From assembly GCA_964454745.1 (NCBI GenBank), contig CAYVUI010000028.1, positions 1 to 40,147 on the forward strand: a DNA stretch of 40,147 nt, in the 5' to 3' direction. The translations under genes and the position numbers were made by a program. Shown piece by piece: positions 24,874 to 32,349 of the stretch. The notes beneath the pieces were generated by a model. That model made no database searches, was not told where the DNA came from, and saw nothing but the letters and a program-made list of their open reading frames with translations. Each line of letters begins with the position of its first letter. The first letter of the stretch is position 1. Source of the stretch: CAYVUI01 sp964454745. Its GTDB lineage: Bacteria; Planctomycetota; Phycisphaerae; Sedimentisphaerales; Anaerohalosphaeraceae.

Positions 24874-25362
24874 TTGGATACAGTAGTCACAAAAAGATTG
24901 TATGAAGGGATGTTCCTGGTGGACTCTGCCATCGCCTGGGACCAGGTTACCGGCAGGATCACGACACTGCTCGAAAAGTATGAAGGAAACGTGACGGATC
25001 TCAAAAAATGGGATGAACGCAGACTTGCTTATGAGATCAAAGGCAAGAACCGCGGGCTCTACGTCCTCGTGTATTTCGAGATGCCCACGGGAATGCTCCA
25101 TGAGCTCGAACGCGACATCCATCTTTCGGAAGACATCATGCGGGCGATGATTCTTCGCACCGACGCGATGACCGAAGAAGACCTTCAGCGACCCACCCCG
25201 GCTATGGCCATGGCCGCGCAGGAACAGGCCGAACGGGATGCGAGCGAAGCTGCGCAGGATTCGGATGACAGCGATCAAAACGAGGATTCGGACGATGAGG
25301 ATTCTGATGACGAGGATTCCCAGGACGATTTCGAGGACGCCGATAACGATGACAAGGCATAA
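24874..25362 (+). CDS. rpsF: 30S ribosomal protein S6 with long acidic tail
   Basis: The first 95 or so of 162 residues are a normal S6 (YEGMFLVDSAIAWDQV, KKWDERRLAYEIKGKNRGLYVLVYF in two stretches, LSEDIMRAMILR), which pairs with S18 on the 30S platform. A roughly 65-residue extension follows and ends in some 35 residues made almost only of D, E, S, N and Q. The start is TTG at 24874, chosen because GGAGGT sits seven bases upstream and no ATG fits. E. coli adds glutamates to the S6 C-terminus by the ligase RimK; here an acidic tail is encoded in the gene. The following genes ssb-rpsR-rplI-dnaB are the classical S6 cluster. Confidence 0.93.
   Translation: MDTVVTKRLYEGMFLVDSAIAWDQVTGRITTLLEKYEGNVTDLKKWDERRLAYEIKGKNRGLYVLVYFEMPTGMLHELERDIHLSEDIMRAMILRTDAMTEEDLQRPTPAMAMAAQEQAERDASEAAQDSDDSDQNEDSDDEDSDDEDSQDDFEDADNDDKA
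25282..25326 (+). repeat. Three 15-base tandem units in the rpsF tail
   Basis: GAGGATTCGGACGAT, GAGGATTCTGATGAC and GAGGATTCCCAGGAC follow each other without a gap at 25282-25326. They encode EDSDD, EDSDD and EDSQD. In-frame repeat units of this kind can expand or shrink and change tail length. Confidence 0.8.
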
Positions 25363-25432
25363 GCTTTGCGGTCCCGTTTCAGGATGAACCGGTAAATTAG
25401 AGACGCAGACTCGTCAAAAGGAGAAGGCCAAC

Positions 25433-25879
25433 ATGGCAAGTTACAATAAGGTAATACTGCTTGGAAACCTCACCCGAGACCCGCAGTTGACATATACGCC
25501 CAGCCAGACGGCGGTCGTAGATTTCGGCCTGGCGACCAATCGAAAATGGCGCGGCCAGGACGGCAGCCAGCGGGATGAAACCTGTTTTGTGGACTGCCGG
25601 ATGTTCGGCAAGCGGGCGGAGGTCATCAGCAAGTACCTCAAAAAGGGCCAGCCGATCTTCCTCGAGGGACGCCTGTCTTTCAGCAGTTGGGAGGCCCAGG
25701 ACGGAACCAAAAAGAGCAAGCTTCGCGTAACGGTCGAAAACTTTGAATTTGTCGGTTCCGGCGGTTCCGGCGGCGGCGACAACAGTTCTTACCAGCAGAG
25801 AAATAACTCCAACGCGGGCTCAGCTCCTGATATGCCGGAATTTGAACCGGGAATGCCGGATGACGATATCCCGTTTTAA
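25433..25879 (+). CDS. ssb: Single-stranded DNA-binding protein
   Basis: OB-fold protein that coats single-stranded DNA in replication, repair and recombination. Residues 1-108 are the SSB domain (NKVILLGNLTRDPQLTYTPS, FGLATNRKW, FVDCRMFGKRAEVISKYLKKG, GRLSFSSWEAQDG). A Gly/Ser/Asn linker follows and the tip MPDDDIPF is the acidic peptide that recruits partner proteins. The 148-residue length is typical. AAGGAG precedes the ATG by eight bases. It lies between rpsF and rpsR as in most bacteria. Confidence 0.96.
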   Translation: MASYNKVILLGNLTRDPQLTYTPSQTAVVDFGLATNRKWRGQDGSQRDETCFVDCRMFGKRAEVISKYLKKGQPIFLEGRLSFSSWEAQDGTKKSKLRVTVENFEFVGSGGSGGGDNSSYQQRNNSNAGSAPDMPEFEPGMPDDDIPF

Positions 25880-25925
25880 ACAAAAGACTTAATAAAAATA
25901 CAGGTTGTGGATAAGGAAACACGTT

Positions 25926-26168
25926 ATGGCACAAAAAAGAAAGAAACGCTTCTCAACGGGTATGCGAGAGCAGACACAATGCAGATTCTGTCGGTCCCGT
26001 ACCGAGTACATCGACTATAAAGATATCGATACGCTCTCGAAATTGTTGACGAATCGTGGTAAAATCTTCTCGCGGAAACGCAGCGGCAACTGTGCCGGCT
26101 GTCAGCGAAAGGTCCAGAGAGCGATCAAGAGAGCCCGTTTTATGGGGCTGCTTCCGTTTTGCTCGTGA
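25926..26168 (+). CDS. rpsR: 30S ribosomal protein S18, zinc-binding form
   Basis: The 80-residue basic protein binds the 30S platform with S6. The central IDYKDIDTLSKLLTNRGKI and the terminal IKRARFMGLLPF segments are diagnostic. Two CxxC pairs (QCRFC near residue 18 and NCAGC near 56) form a zinc ribbon, the C+ type of S18; many bacteria have lost these cysteines. The ATG at 25926 has AAGGA eight bases upstream and starts at the conserved MAQKRKKR, so a GTG at 25905 is not preferred. Third gene of the rpsF-ssb-rpsR-rplI-dnaB cluster. Confidence 0.95.
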   Translation: MAQKRKKRFSTGMREQTQCRFCRSRTEYIDYKDIDTLSKLLTNRGKIFSRKRSGNCAGCQRKVQRAIKRARFMGLLPFCS

Positions 26169-26242
26169 CCACCGGTTTGTATTGAATAACAGAATTCGAC
26201 CGCGGCGAAGATTGGCCGCGTAATGAAAAGCGGAGTACCATT

Positions 26243-26758
26243 ATGAAAATTTTGCTGTTGCAGGACGTTGAAAAATTAGGATACATCGGAGACGTCGTGG
26301 AAGTCAAAGACGGCTATGCCCGCAATTTCCTGATCCCCTATGGGACGGCTACGGTTCCGACCGATGCCAACCTCAAGGCGATTGCCCAGGCCAAGGCCGA
26401 GGCGGCCGAAAAACGAAAACTTGCCTACGAGAGACTTGTGGGCCTCGCCGAACGCGTCGAAGGTGCCGAAGCGGTACTTTCCGCAAAGGCCAACGAGCAG
26501 GGACATCTCTTCGGCAGTATCCATGAAAAGGAGATCGCCGAGAATCTCCGCAGCCAGGGCTTTGAGGTCAGTGACGACATGGTCGCTCTTTCCGAGCATC
26601 TCCGGGAGGTCGGTACACATGATGTGACCCTCAAACTTGCACCTGAGCTTACTGCCCAGATTAACGTCGTGGTTGTTTCAGAGGATGGAGCCCTTGAACC
26701 CGAAGAATCCGAAGAAGCCGAACCTGCCCCAGTCCAGGCAGACGAGCAGAGCGAATAG
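26243..26758 (+). CDS. rplI: 50S ribosomal protein L9 with acidic C-terminal extension
   Basis: Residues 1-148 are a standard bL9: the N-terminal domain MKILLLQDVEKLGYIGDVVE then VKDGYARNFLIPYG, the connecting helix (about 40-75) and the C-terminal domain (HLFGSIHEKEIAENL, VGTHDVTLKLAPEL). Then come about 25 residues of acidic tail (EDGALEPEESEEAEPAPVQA...). The last 74 bases of the gene also encode, in another frame, the probable N-terminus of DnaB. The start is an ATG with GGAG 9 bases upstream. Confidence 0.94.
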   Translation: MKILLLQDVEKLGYIGDVVEVKDGYARNFLIPYGTATVPTDANLKAIAQAKAEAAEKRKLAYERLVGLAERVEGAEAVLSAKANEQGHLFGSIHEKEIAENLRSQGFEVSDDMVALSEHLREVGTHDVTLKLAPELTAQINVVVVSEDGALEPEESEEAEPAPVQADEQSE

Positions 26759-28175
26759 TTCGCAGTCGGCCCGGGACGTGCTTTCAGCGGCAGCCGGTAC
26801 TGCTGCTCGGAAAGTGCCTGAATCGCTCGAAGCGGAACAGGCCGTGCTGGGTTCTATGCTTCTCGACCGCGAGTGCATTGGTGAAGTGATCGAGATCATT
26901 CACGCCGATGCTTTTTATCGGCATGAGCACCAGGAGATTTACAATGCCGTCCTGACGCTCTACGAAGCCAACCAGGAGATCGACATCATCCTGGTCAAAG
27001 ATGCGCTGGTCAAGGCCAAAAAGCTCGAGTTCATCGGCGGTGAGGATTACCTGCTGACCCTGCTCGAGGCGGTCGTTACGTCCGCCAACGTCGCTTACTA
27101 CGCCAACATCGTCAAGGAAAAGGCGATGCTGCGCGAACTGATCCATGCCGCCGGCGAGATCCTCCAGGACGCTTTTGACCAGAGCGGGGATGTAAACGAA
27201 AAAATGGATGTCGCCGAGCAGAGGATTTTTACCGTCACCCAGAAACAGGTGATCGGCCAGACCGTGGTCATCAACGACCTGCTCTCCGAGGCCTTTGAGA
27301 CCCTTGAAGCCCGCAAAGAGCACGATTATACCGGCGTCCGCACCGGGTTCCTCGAACTTGACGAAATGCTCTCCGGCCTGCAGCGCGGCGAAATGAGCAT
27401 CATTGCCGGCCGGCCCAGCATGGGAAAGACCAGCTTCGCCCTCAACGTCGCCGAGCATATCGGCATCGTCGAAAAGATGCCCGTCGTGATCTTTTCACTC
27501 GAAATGAGCAAACAGCAGCTCGTCGAGCGTTTCCTTGCCAGCCGCAGCCAGGTCGATCTCCAGAGCATCCGCCGCGGGATCCTGCCCGACCACTATCATA
27601 AAAAACTCATCGACGCCGGCGCCGAGCTGTCCAACAAGCCCATTTTTCTCGATGATACACCCGGCATGACCCCCCTCGAGATTCGCGCCAAGTGCCGCAG
27701 GCTCAAAAGCCAGCACGACATCCAGGCCGTATTTATCGACTATCTCCAGCTCATGAGCGTTCAGGGCCGCATCGAATCCCGCCAGCAGGAAGTCAGTATG
27801 ATCTCCCGCTATCTCAAGGCCCTGGCCAAGGAAATGGACGTCCCCGTGGTCGTCCTCTCGCAGCTCAACCGTGCTGCCGAGGGCCGCGAAGGCCACCGCC
27901 CCCGCATGAGCGACCTCCGTGAGAGCGGCAGTATCGAGCAGGACGCCGACGTGGTCATGCTCCTGCACCGCGAGGACTATTACCACCGCGGCGATGCCGA
28001 ATATGAAGACACCAACACCGCAGAAGTCATTATCGCCAAGCAGAGGAACGGCCCGACCGGCATTGTCGAGCTGATCTTTAACGGCGCGAGCACCCGTTTC
28101 CTGAACAAGAGCCATACCCCCATGGACCCGGCGGGAATGGAAGAAAGTTTCGCAGCAGACGAGCCCCCATTTTAG
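26685..28175 (+). CDS. dnaB: Replicative DNA helicase DnaB
   Basis: Hexameric 5'-3' helicase at the replication fork. The conserved protein begins at about residue 44 (VPESLEAEQAVLGSMLLDRE), with the N-terminal domain to about 150. The RecA-like motor has Walker A GRPSMGKTS (242-250, K248), FSLEMSKQQLVERF, the Walker B VFIDYLQLM and VVVLSQLNRAAEGR, then DLRESGSIEQDADVVML. The start is uncertain. The ATG at 26685 lies inside rplI and gives 496 residues with a P, K, N rich lead. A GTG at 26778 just after the rplI stop would remove the overlap but has no clear ribosome site. No inteins are present. Last gene of the S6 cluster. Confidence 0.93.
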   Translation: MEPLNPKNPKKPNLPQSRQTSRANSSQSARDVLSAAAGTAARKVPESLEAEQAVLGSMLLDRECIGEVIEIIHADAFYRHEHQEIYNAVLTLYEANQEIDIILVKDALVKAKKLEFIGGEDYLLTLLEAVVTSANVAYYANIVKEKAMLRELIHAAGEILQDAFDQSGDVNEKMDVAEQRIFTVTQKQVIGQTVVINDLLSEAFETLEARKEHDYTGVRTGFLELDEMLSGLQRGEMSIIAGRPSMGKTSFALNVAEHIGIVEKMPVVIFSLEMSKQQLVERFLASRSQVDLQSIRRGILPDHYHKKLIDAGAELSNKPIFLDDTPGMTPLEIRAKCRRLKSQHDIQAVFIDYLQLMSVQGRIESRQQEVSMISRYLKALAKEMDVPVVVLSQLNRAAEGREGHRPRMSDLRESGSIEQDADVVMLLHREDYYHRGDAEYEDTNTAEVIIAKQRNGPTGIVELIFNGASTRFLNKSHTPMDPAGMEESFAADEPPF

Positions 28176-28184
28176 GATAAACCA

Positions 28185-30617
28185 ATGAAGGATATGTTCC
28201 AGATGAAGCAGGCATGCAGACGATTATTTGTACTAACGGCATTTACAATGGTGTTCACGGCGTCCCTTTTCGCCCAGGAAGAACCGATCGACCGGCTCCG
28301 CGGCGAAGGAATCCTTCCGCCCGAGCGCCAGCCGGCTCCGGAAGCCGCCAAGTCCGCGTACACTATCGCCCAGCTCGAAGAGATGACCATCTCCGAGCTT
28401 GACGTGGTGGGCAATGTCAGTATCGCCCGCAATGAGGTCATCAGCCAGGTCCAGACCCGCGCAGGCCAGCTCTTCGATGCCGAGGCCGCCGAAGAAGATG
28501 CCCGACGGGTGGCACAGCTTGAAGGGGTCGAATACGCTTATTACAGCACCGAGGTCGTCGACGGTCAGGTCCGTCTGACCTACGTGGTCGTCGAGCAGAA
28601 CCTGATCCGAAGCATCAGCCTCGACGGCAACCATAAGCTTCGCGATTCGCAGCTGCTCAAAGAATCCGGCATCCGGACCGGCGACTACATGGACGTTTTC
28701 AAGGTCCGAAATGCCGTACTGGTGCTCGAAGATTTCTACCGTGAAAAGGGCTATCCCTTCGCCAACGTGCAGCTCGACGACAGCCTTCTCGACCAGGGGC
28801 AGGTCATCTACAAGATCGATGAGGGCCCGCGGACGAAAATTAAAAAGATTCGTTTTGAAGGCAACAAGGCCCTGTCCAATTCCGCACTGATGTCTGCGAT
28901 CAAATCCCGGGTTCGCAAGTTCCTTTTCTGGCCCGGTTTCTACAAAGTGGATATGGTGGCTGAAGATGTCGATGGTCTCGTCGAGGCCTATCAGAGCCGA
29001 GGCTATCTCGATGTCCAGGTCGATTCCCAGGTCAGCCTTGCCGAGAACCGAAAAGGGGCGACTCTTACGTTCAATATCGAAGAAGGCCCCCGTTACATGA
29101 CTGAGAACATCATCGTCCAGGGCAATACCATTTTTGCCGACGAGGATCTCGTCGAAGAGCCCAAGCTGGTGGAGGGCGAATTTTTCAGCCGTCAGAAGGC
29201 CGAGTTCGACCAGAAAAAGATTCTCACCCGCTATCTCGCCGAGGGCTATGTCACTGCCGAGGTGACTTACGAATACACCTATCCCGAGCCGGAAAAAGTC
29301 AATGTCAACTATGTCATCGACCCCGGCGAGAGATTCCGGATCGGCTACATTACGATCACCGGCAATGAAAACACGCAGGACAAGGTCATCCGCCGAGTGC
29401 TCGACGAAGAGGAATTCGTCCCCGGCGCGTGGTACAATGCCGATATGGCCCGCGGGGACGGCGAGGGCCTGATCGAACAGCGAATCCGCCAGCGGGTTTA
29501 TACCCCCCAGGCCATCATCGCGCCGACCGGCGAAGACCCCAACACGCGAAACGCACTGGTCAGCGTGGTCGAGGGCCAGACCGGCTCGATTCTCTTTGGT
29601 GCCGGTATCGCCAGTGACAACGGCCTGGTCGGCCAGGTGATCTTCGACCAGCGAAACTTTGACATCTTCGACTGGCCCGACAAGTTTACCGACATCTTCA
29701 ACAACAAGGGCTTTAAAGGCGCCGGCCAGCGGCTGCGTTTGTCTTTCGAGCCCGGTACCGAGCAGACCCGCTTTTCGGGTGTATTCACCGAGCCGTATCT
29801 TTATGATATGCCCGTGGCGCTTAGCCTGGGCGGTTCCGGTTTCGAGCGGGCACGTGAATCGTTTGACGAAGTACGTCTCAAGGCCTTTGGCTCACTGGAG
29901 AAACGCTACAAGGATGACTGGCGCCGCGGCATCAGTTTTCGTCTTGAAAACGTGGAAGTCGCCGAGATTGATTATGACGCCCCGCAGGAGATCATCGACG
30001 TCGGCGGCAACAATCTCCTGGCCGGTTTCCGTTTCTTTATCGGCAAGGATACGACCGACAGCCCGTACCTGCCCAGCAAGGGGTACAATTTCGATACCGG
30101 TTACGAGCAGGTCTCCGGTGACTACAATTTCGGTATTCTCTCGGCCACCCAGCGATGGTACAAAACTCTTTACGAAGACTTCTCAGGCCTGAAGACCGTC
30201 CTCGAAACCAAGGTCCACGGGGCTACAGTCATCGGTGACGCCCCCCCGTTTGAGAAATTCTACGCCGGCGGAATCGGTACCCTTCGCGGTTTTGAATACC
30301 GCGGGGTCAGTACCCGCGGTGAGCCGACCGTCGGAACGAAATCGACAAGGGATCCAATTGGCAGTGACTGGATTCTCCTGGCCAATGCCGAGGTCGCCAT
30401 TCCGCTGGGCAACGAGACCTTTTCGATCCTCTTCTTCTCCGATAACGGCCTGATCGATACCGGCGGTGTGAGAAGCTCGGTCGGTACCGGTATCCAGATC
30501 CTCATCCCCCAGTGGTTCGGCCCGGTGCCCATGCGGTTTGAGCTGGCCACCCCGATCATGAAGGATTCCGAAGATGAAGAACAGATATTCAGCTTCTCTG
30601 TGGGAGCCCTGTTCTAA
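28185..30617 (+). CDS. bamA: Outer membrane protein assembly factor BamA
   Basis: Central barrel of the BAM complex that inserts outer-membrane proteins. The 810 residues have a signal peptide (to about residue 29, SLFAQE). Five POTRA domains start near MTISELDVVGN, LIRSISLDGNH, KIKKIRFEGNK, MTENIIVQGNT and RIGYITITGNE. A C-terminal 16-strand barrel (from about residue 460) follows. The barrel holds GGIGTLRGFEYRG, the conserved RGF loop motif, and ends in SFSVGALF with terminal Phe. AGGA sits seven bases before the ATG; two further in-frame ATGs lie within the first seven codons. It starts ten bases after dnaB and heads the outer-membrane/lipid A operon with ompH, lpxD, lpxC/fabZ and lpxA. 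Confidence 0.94.
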   Translation: MKDMFQMKQACRRLFVLTAFTMVFTASLFAQEEPIDRLRGEGILPPERQPAPEAAKSAYTIAQLEEMTISELDVVGNVSIARNEVISQVQTRAGQLFDAEAAEEDARRVAQLEGVEYAYYSTEVVDGQVRLTYVVVEQNLIRSISLDGNHKLRDSQLLKESGIRTGDYMDVFKVRNAVLVLEDFYREKGYPFANVQLDDSLLDQGQVIYKIDEGPRTKIKKIRFEGNKALSNSALMSAIKSRVRKFLFWPGFYKVDMVAEDVDGLVEAYQSRGYLDVQVDSQVSLAENRKGATLTFNIEEGPRYMTENIIVQGNTIFADEDLVEEPKLVEGEFFSRQKAEFDQKKILTRYLAEGYVTAEVTYEYTYPEPEKVNVNYVIDPGERFRIGYITITGNENTQDKVIRRVLDEEEFVPGAWYNADMARGDGEGLIEQRIRQRVYTPQAIIAPTGEDPNTRNALVSVVEGQTGSILFGAGIASDNGLVGQVIFDQRNFDIFDWPDKFTDIFNNKGFKGAGQRLRLSFEPGTEQTRFSGVFTEPYLYDMPVALSLGGSGFERARESFDEVRLKAFGSLEKRYKDDWRRGISFRLENVEVAEIDYDAPQEIIDVGGNNLLAGFRFFIGKDTTDSPYLPSKGYNFDTGYEQVSGDYNFGILSATQRWYKTLYEDFSGLKTVLETKVHGATVIGDAPPFEKFYAGGIGTLRGFEYRGVSTRGEPTVGTKSTRDPIGSDWILLANAEVAIPLGNETFSILFFSDNGLIDTGGVRSSVGTGIQILIPQWFGPVPMRFELATPIMKDSEDEEQIFSFSVGALF

Positions 30618-30667
30618 GAAAAAATACGAATAACAATAAATCCCAAACTTGAAAGAAAGGTAGGATC

Positions 30668-31258
30668 ATGCGTAAAAATCAGTTACTGCTTGCAGCCCTG
30701 ACAGGATGTATTGCTTTTTGTACAGCCCTGAATGTCACCGTCGCAAAAGATGACAAGTTTGAACCCGTCAAAATCGGCGTTGTCAGTATGAAACGTGTGT
30801 TTGAGAACAATAAGAAAAATCTCTCCTGGAATGAGGAAATGGATCAGCAGCGCGAAACGCTCCTTGCGGAACTTCGCAAGATGCAAAGCCAGATCGAGGC
30901 CGATTCCGCCGATATGGCCACCCGCAAGAAGGGCAGCAAAGACTACCTGGATCTGCGCACCCAGGTTGTCGAAAAACGCGCCATGCTCGAAGCCCGCCAG
31001 AAGCTTTACGAGCAGCAGCTCCTTGAAAAGGAAAAAGATTGGACCGAAAAGCTCTACCTCGAAATCCTTGAGGTCATCAAGCGAGTTGCCCAGGACAAGG
31101 GCCTGGACATGGTCATTGCCAAAGAGGAGTTCAAGTTCCCCTCGGAGAGCACAAATGAATTGCTGCTGACCATCAAAACCAGCAAGGTCCTCTACCACGG
31201 CGAAGAGCTGGACATCACCAACGATGTTCTGGCCGCCGTCGATGGCGAATACTTCTAA
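30668..31258 (+). CDS. Periplasmic OmpH/Skp-family chaperone
   Basis: The 196-residue protein has a signal peptide (MRKNQLLLAALTGCIAFCTALNVTVA). The OmpH pattern follows: a short beta segment (KIGVVSMKRVFENNKK), a long charged coiled coil (about residues 58-130, rich in K, E, Q, R), and a closing segment VAQDKGLDMVIAKEEF. Skp-type trimers hold unfolded outer-membrane proteins in the periplasm and pass them to BamA. Its place directly after bamA and before lpxD is the usual one. GAAAGGTAGGATC precedes the ATG. Confidence 0.88.
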   Translation: MRKNQLLLAALTGCIAFCTALNVTVAKDDKFEPVKIGVVSMKRVFENNKKNLSWNEEMDQQRETLLAELRKMQSQIEADSADMATRKKGSKDYLDLRTQVVEKRAMLEARQKLYEQQLLEKEKDWTEKLYLEILEVIKRVAQDKGLDMVIAKEEFKFPSESTNELLLTIKTSKVLYHGEELDITNDVLAAVDGEYF

Positions 31259-31308
31259 GTCTACCATTAATCAGTACCCAAAGCAGCCATTTTGTACAGG
31301 GAGCAGCC

Positions 31309-32349
31309 ATGTCAACCGCTATGTCCGTAAAGCAGCTTGCCGACAAGATCGAAGCCAGGCTTGCCGGCCCTCCGGATGTTTCCGTTTGCCGTGTCAATAC
31401 GCTTGCCGCTGCCGGGCCCGATGAGATCACTTTCGCCGAGGCCGGGCACATCGAGAAACTCAAAGACAGCAACTGCGGCGCGGTACTGGTCAGCGAGCAG
31501 ATCGAAAACGTCCAAAAGCCGCAACTGATAGTCGAAAATGTCCAGAAATCCCTGGTCGATGTCCTGACTCTTTTCGCACCCAAACTCGAGGTGACCCCCG
31601 GCATCGCCCCCTCCGCGGTCATTGACCCCGATGCCCAGGTTGCGGATTCCGTAAGCATCGGCCCCAATGCGACCATCGGCCCGCGGGTAAAAATCGGTAA
31701 AAACTGCATTATTGGTCCCTCAGTGAGTATTGCCCAGGATGTTACCATCGGTCAAAATACCCGGATTGACGCCGGCGTGGTCCTGTACCATGGCGTAACC
31801 ATCGGCAATTGCTGCGTGATCCAGGCCAATTCCACGATAGGGGCGGTCGGCTTTGGATACAACTTTGTGGACGGCCAGCATCGACTTATCCCCCATAACG
31901 GCTCGGTCATTATCGAAGATGCCGTCGAAATCGGGGCAAATTGCACGATTGACCGTGCAAAATTTGGAAATACCGTCATTGGAGCCGGAACAAAGTTTGA
32001 TAATCTGGTCCATATCGCTCATAATGTAACGATAGGCAAGTGCTGCCTCTTCGTCTCACAGGTCGGCATTGCCGGCAGCGTAACCATAGGCAACGGTGTG
32101 ATCTTTGCCGGCCAGGCAGGTCTGGTAGACCACATTACTATCGGAGACGGCGCGATTATCGGGGCCCAGGCCGGGGTAACCGAAGATGTGGCTCCAAAAG
32201 CAATGGTTCTCGGCTCGCCCGCCAGGCAGCGCGGATTGACAGCCCGGATCTGGGTGGCCGAGGTGAAACTGCCCGAGGCGCTGAAAAGACTCAAAAAACT
32301 CGAAAAGAAAGTACAGCAGCTTGAAACTGCAGAAAACGATAAAAAATGA
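31309..32349 (+). CDS. lpxD: UDP-3-O-acylglucosamine N-acyltransferase LpxD
   Basis: Third step of lipid A synthesis, adding the second acyl chain to UDP-3-O-acyl-GlcN. The 346 residues have the N-terminal uridine-binding domain (about 1-100). A left-handed beta-helix follows with hexapeptide repeats (VSIGPNATIGPRVKIG, VTIGQNTRIDAG), the catalytic region DNLVHIAHNV (H238), and SPARQRG. A helical coiled tail (ALKRLKKLEKKVQQLE) ends the protein. GGGAG precedes the ATG. The last 29 bases overlap the lpxC/fabZ gene in another frame, indicating translational coupling. Confidence 0.94.
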   Translation: MSTAMSVKQLADKIEARLAGPPDVSVCRVNTLAAAGPDEITFAEAGHIEKLKDSNCGAVLVSEQIENVQKPQLIVENVQKSLVDVLTLFAPKLEVTPGIAPSAVIDPDAQVADSVSIGPNATIGPRVKIGKNCIIGPSVSIAQDVTIGQNTRIDAGVVLYHGVTIGNCCVIQANSTIGAVGFGYNFVDGQHRLIPHNGSVIIEDAVEIGANCTIDRAKFGNTVIGAGTKFDNLVHIAHNVTIGKCCLFVSQVGIAGSVTIGNGVIFAGQAGLVDHITIGDGAIIGAQAGVTEDVAPKAMVLGSPARQRGLTARIWVAEVKLPEALKRLKKLEKKVQQLETAENDKK

